Shown in pieces: positions 55,474-56,299 of a stretch of DNA of 56,299 nt. The DNA comes from Parasedimentitalea huanghaiensis. Lineage in GTDB: Bacteria > Pseudomonadota > Alphaproteobacteria > Rhodobacterales > Rhodobacteraceae. Location of the stretch: contig NZ_WQLV01000020.1 of the NCBI RefSeq assembly GCF_009753675.1, forward strand, positions 1-56,299, given 5' to 3'. Numbering within the stretch: position 1 is the first letter of the stretch; every line of letters starts with the position of its first letter. Position numbers and translations under genes: made by a program. Below the pieces are notes generated by a model. The model was not told the origin of the DNA, ran no database searches, and saw only the letters and a list, made by a program, of their open reading frames with translations.

Positions 55474-55867
55474 TTTCCTTGGCTGCTCATGTTTGCTGAG
55501 GATACTCATAATGCAACCGGTCTGGACGGGTTTGCGCGACCAAATGGGTGTTGCGCAGGTAGCGCACGCTCAGTTCACCTGAAATGTGTTTTTGCCGGTT
55601 AGTTTTCCCCAATCGCGCGATACCTGCCGGGCTGACATTCCGGCACTTAGAACAGGGCCTCCATTGGAAAGGGGCGCTATCGAGATGCATCTACGCACGG
55701 GGGATGAAAACCCCGGCCAATTCTGCTTTGGCGACGTCGCCGCTCGTAACTGCAATCGGCAACATAAAGCGTAACAAGATGAAATTCACCGACGGGAAAT
55801 AGGTCTCGGCGGACCATCCGCCTGCGCCATTTTCCGTGACACGCTCTGGCCTATTGGGAACACAAAA
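55474..55867. other. Stretch without a convincing gene
   Basis: Nearly 400 bases between the methyltransferase terminator and the terminator of the right-edge gene. Only short frames of about 60-70 codons are open on either strand, without ribosome binding sites or recognisable products. It could be a decayed gene, but I cannot identify one. No tRNA or insertion-sequence end is apparent. Confidence 0.5.
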
Positions 55868-55894
55868 AGGGACGGCCCGCGTTGGGCCGTCCCT
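55868..55894 (-). terminator. Rho-independent terminator of the right-edge gene
   Basis: An 11-bp perfect stem (55868-55878 with 55884-55894, five-base loop) is followed on the minus strand by TTTTT (A run at 55864-55868). It lies about 60 bases past the stop of the repeat-containing gene and should end its transcript. Confidence 0.8.
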
Positions 55895-55951
55895 GACGAT
55901 TTGACTGTGTGAGAGGGCACCTCCCCCAATGCCCCCTCACCAGACGATTGT

Positions 55952-56299
55952 TTACGTGTAGGCAAACGGATCGTCGTCTGGATCGTCCGGATCATTGGAT
56001 GCCGGATCGTTGTCTTCAGGATCTTGGTTCATCAGCGCCATGATGTCCTTGGCATTGGGCGATTTCCACCCGTCACCTCCAGATCCACTACCGGATCCAC
56101 CAGACCCTGATCCACCAGACCCGCTGGCATAGACAACATCATCGCCACCCTCAGCATCATCGGGTTCGCCCGTAAAGGCTGGTAACGCAGGGGTTGTTTT
56201 CCACTGCATCTCGCCACCGGTCCCCGAGCCAGAGCCCTTGCTGCCGCCCGAACCGGAGCCCTTGCTGCCGCCCGAACCGGAGCCCTTGCTGCCGCCCGA
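55952..56299 (-). CDS. C-terminal end of a Ser/Gly/Lys-repeat protein, cut by the right edge
   Basis: The minus-strand frame is open from the right edge to a TAA at 55952-55954, at least 115 residues. The ATG at 56209 is internal, because sense codons continue upstream. The visible N-terminal part is an octapeptide repeat of the type SGGSKGSG, about three copies. A spacer (MQWKTTPALPAFTGEPDDAEGGDD), a second Gly/Ser tract and a very acidic tail rich in Asp, Pro and Asn follow. I do not recognise the family. Repeats plus an acidic C-terminus suggest a surface, secreted or flexible linker protein. An 11-bp terminator follows, which supports the strand. Confidence 0.65.
   Translation of the reverse strand, partial: SGGSKGSGSGGSKGSGSGGSKGSGSGTGGEMQWKTTPALPAFTGEPDDAEGGDDVVYASGSGGSGSGGSGSGSGGDGWKSPNAKDIMALMNQDPEDNDPASNDPDDPDDDPFAYT
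56232..56299 (-). repeat. 24-bp in-frame tandem repeat
   Basis: Two identical 24-base units (56232-56255 and 56256-56279) and 20 bases of a third (56280-56299) run into the right edge. They encode the SGGSKGSG octapeptide on the minus strand. Exact identity at the DNA level, including third positions, points to recent expansion or homogenisation. Confidence 0.9.

Noticed and set aside
56232-56299. CRISPR or other non-coding repeat array
   Set aside because: The units are directly abutting with no spacers, are a multiple of three and stay in frame inside an open reading frame.

Overview
The window looks like chromosomal DNA of a marine alphaproteobacterium of the Roseobacter group (Rhodobacterales). 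This rests on the gene families and their arrangement: a rhizobial-type rhamnose ABC/isomerase locus, a rhizobial-type glycerol ABC transporter with a DUF2160 subunit, a BCCT carrier next to a LysR-controlled catabolic operon, tightly overlapping ATGA gene junctions and fairly high GC. No rRNA, tRNA, CRISPR array, insertion sequence or phage gene was recognised. Both edges cut through genes.

Layout. (1) 3-491 is the C-terminal part of an unrecognised, AT-richer gene, followed by about 350 bases without a convincing gene. (2) 843-11544 is a complete L-rhamnose locus: rhaI and rhaD on the minus strand, divergent from rhaR-S-T-P-Q-U-K, which encode the repressor, ABC importer, mutarotase and kinase. 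(3) 11624-20341 is a LysR-controlled catabolic cluster: an aldehyde dehydrogenase, an M19 dipeptidase-like protein that has lost metal ligands, a 562-residue unknown, a DUF3726 protein, an Ldh-family oxidoreductase and a BCCT carrier. Its likely substrate is a betaine-like quaternary amine. (4) 20432-25862 is a TetR-controlled RND efflux pair with a coupled DUF2141 protein, followed by a lytic transglycosylase lipoprotein (25983-27227). (5) 27239-33620 is a PAS-LuxR regulator divergent from a branched-chain-type ABC importer that ends in an alpha/beta hydrolase. (6) 33652-46413 is the most notable region. A divergent two-component system is followed by two di-heme peroxidases, a Tat-exported Rieske protein and a large arsenite-oxidase-like molybdoenzyme, the gene set known for iodate reductase (idrP1/idrP2/idrB/idrA). 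Behind it lie a HEAT-repeat protein, MoeA and a DUF2478 NTPase-like protein. (7) 46421-47939 is a BlaI/M56 pair. (8) 48087-54068 is a glycerol ABC importer (glpV-S-T-P-Q-U on the minus strand). (9) 54331-55449 is an RlmL-type RNA methyltransferase. (10) 55952-56299 is the C-terminal end of a protein with Ser/Gly/Lys octapeptide repeats and an acidic tail.

How it works together. Regions 2, 3, 5 and 8 are import-and-degrade modules for small organic compounds (rhamnose, a probable quaternary amine, an unidentified ligand, glycerol), each with its own carrier. Region 6 is a periplasmic respiratory or detoxifying oxyanion reductase. Its Rieske partner carries the Tat signal for both subunits, the peroxidases probably remove reactive by-products, and the downstream genes probably supply or insert the molybdenum cofactor. 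Four sequence blocks spaced about one helical turn apart, just upstream of the first peroxidase gene, suggest that the neighbouring OmpR-family regulator controls it. The substrate (iodate) is inferred from gene content and from apparent loss of two arsenite-binding residues; it is not proven by sequence alone.
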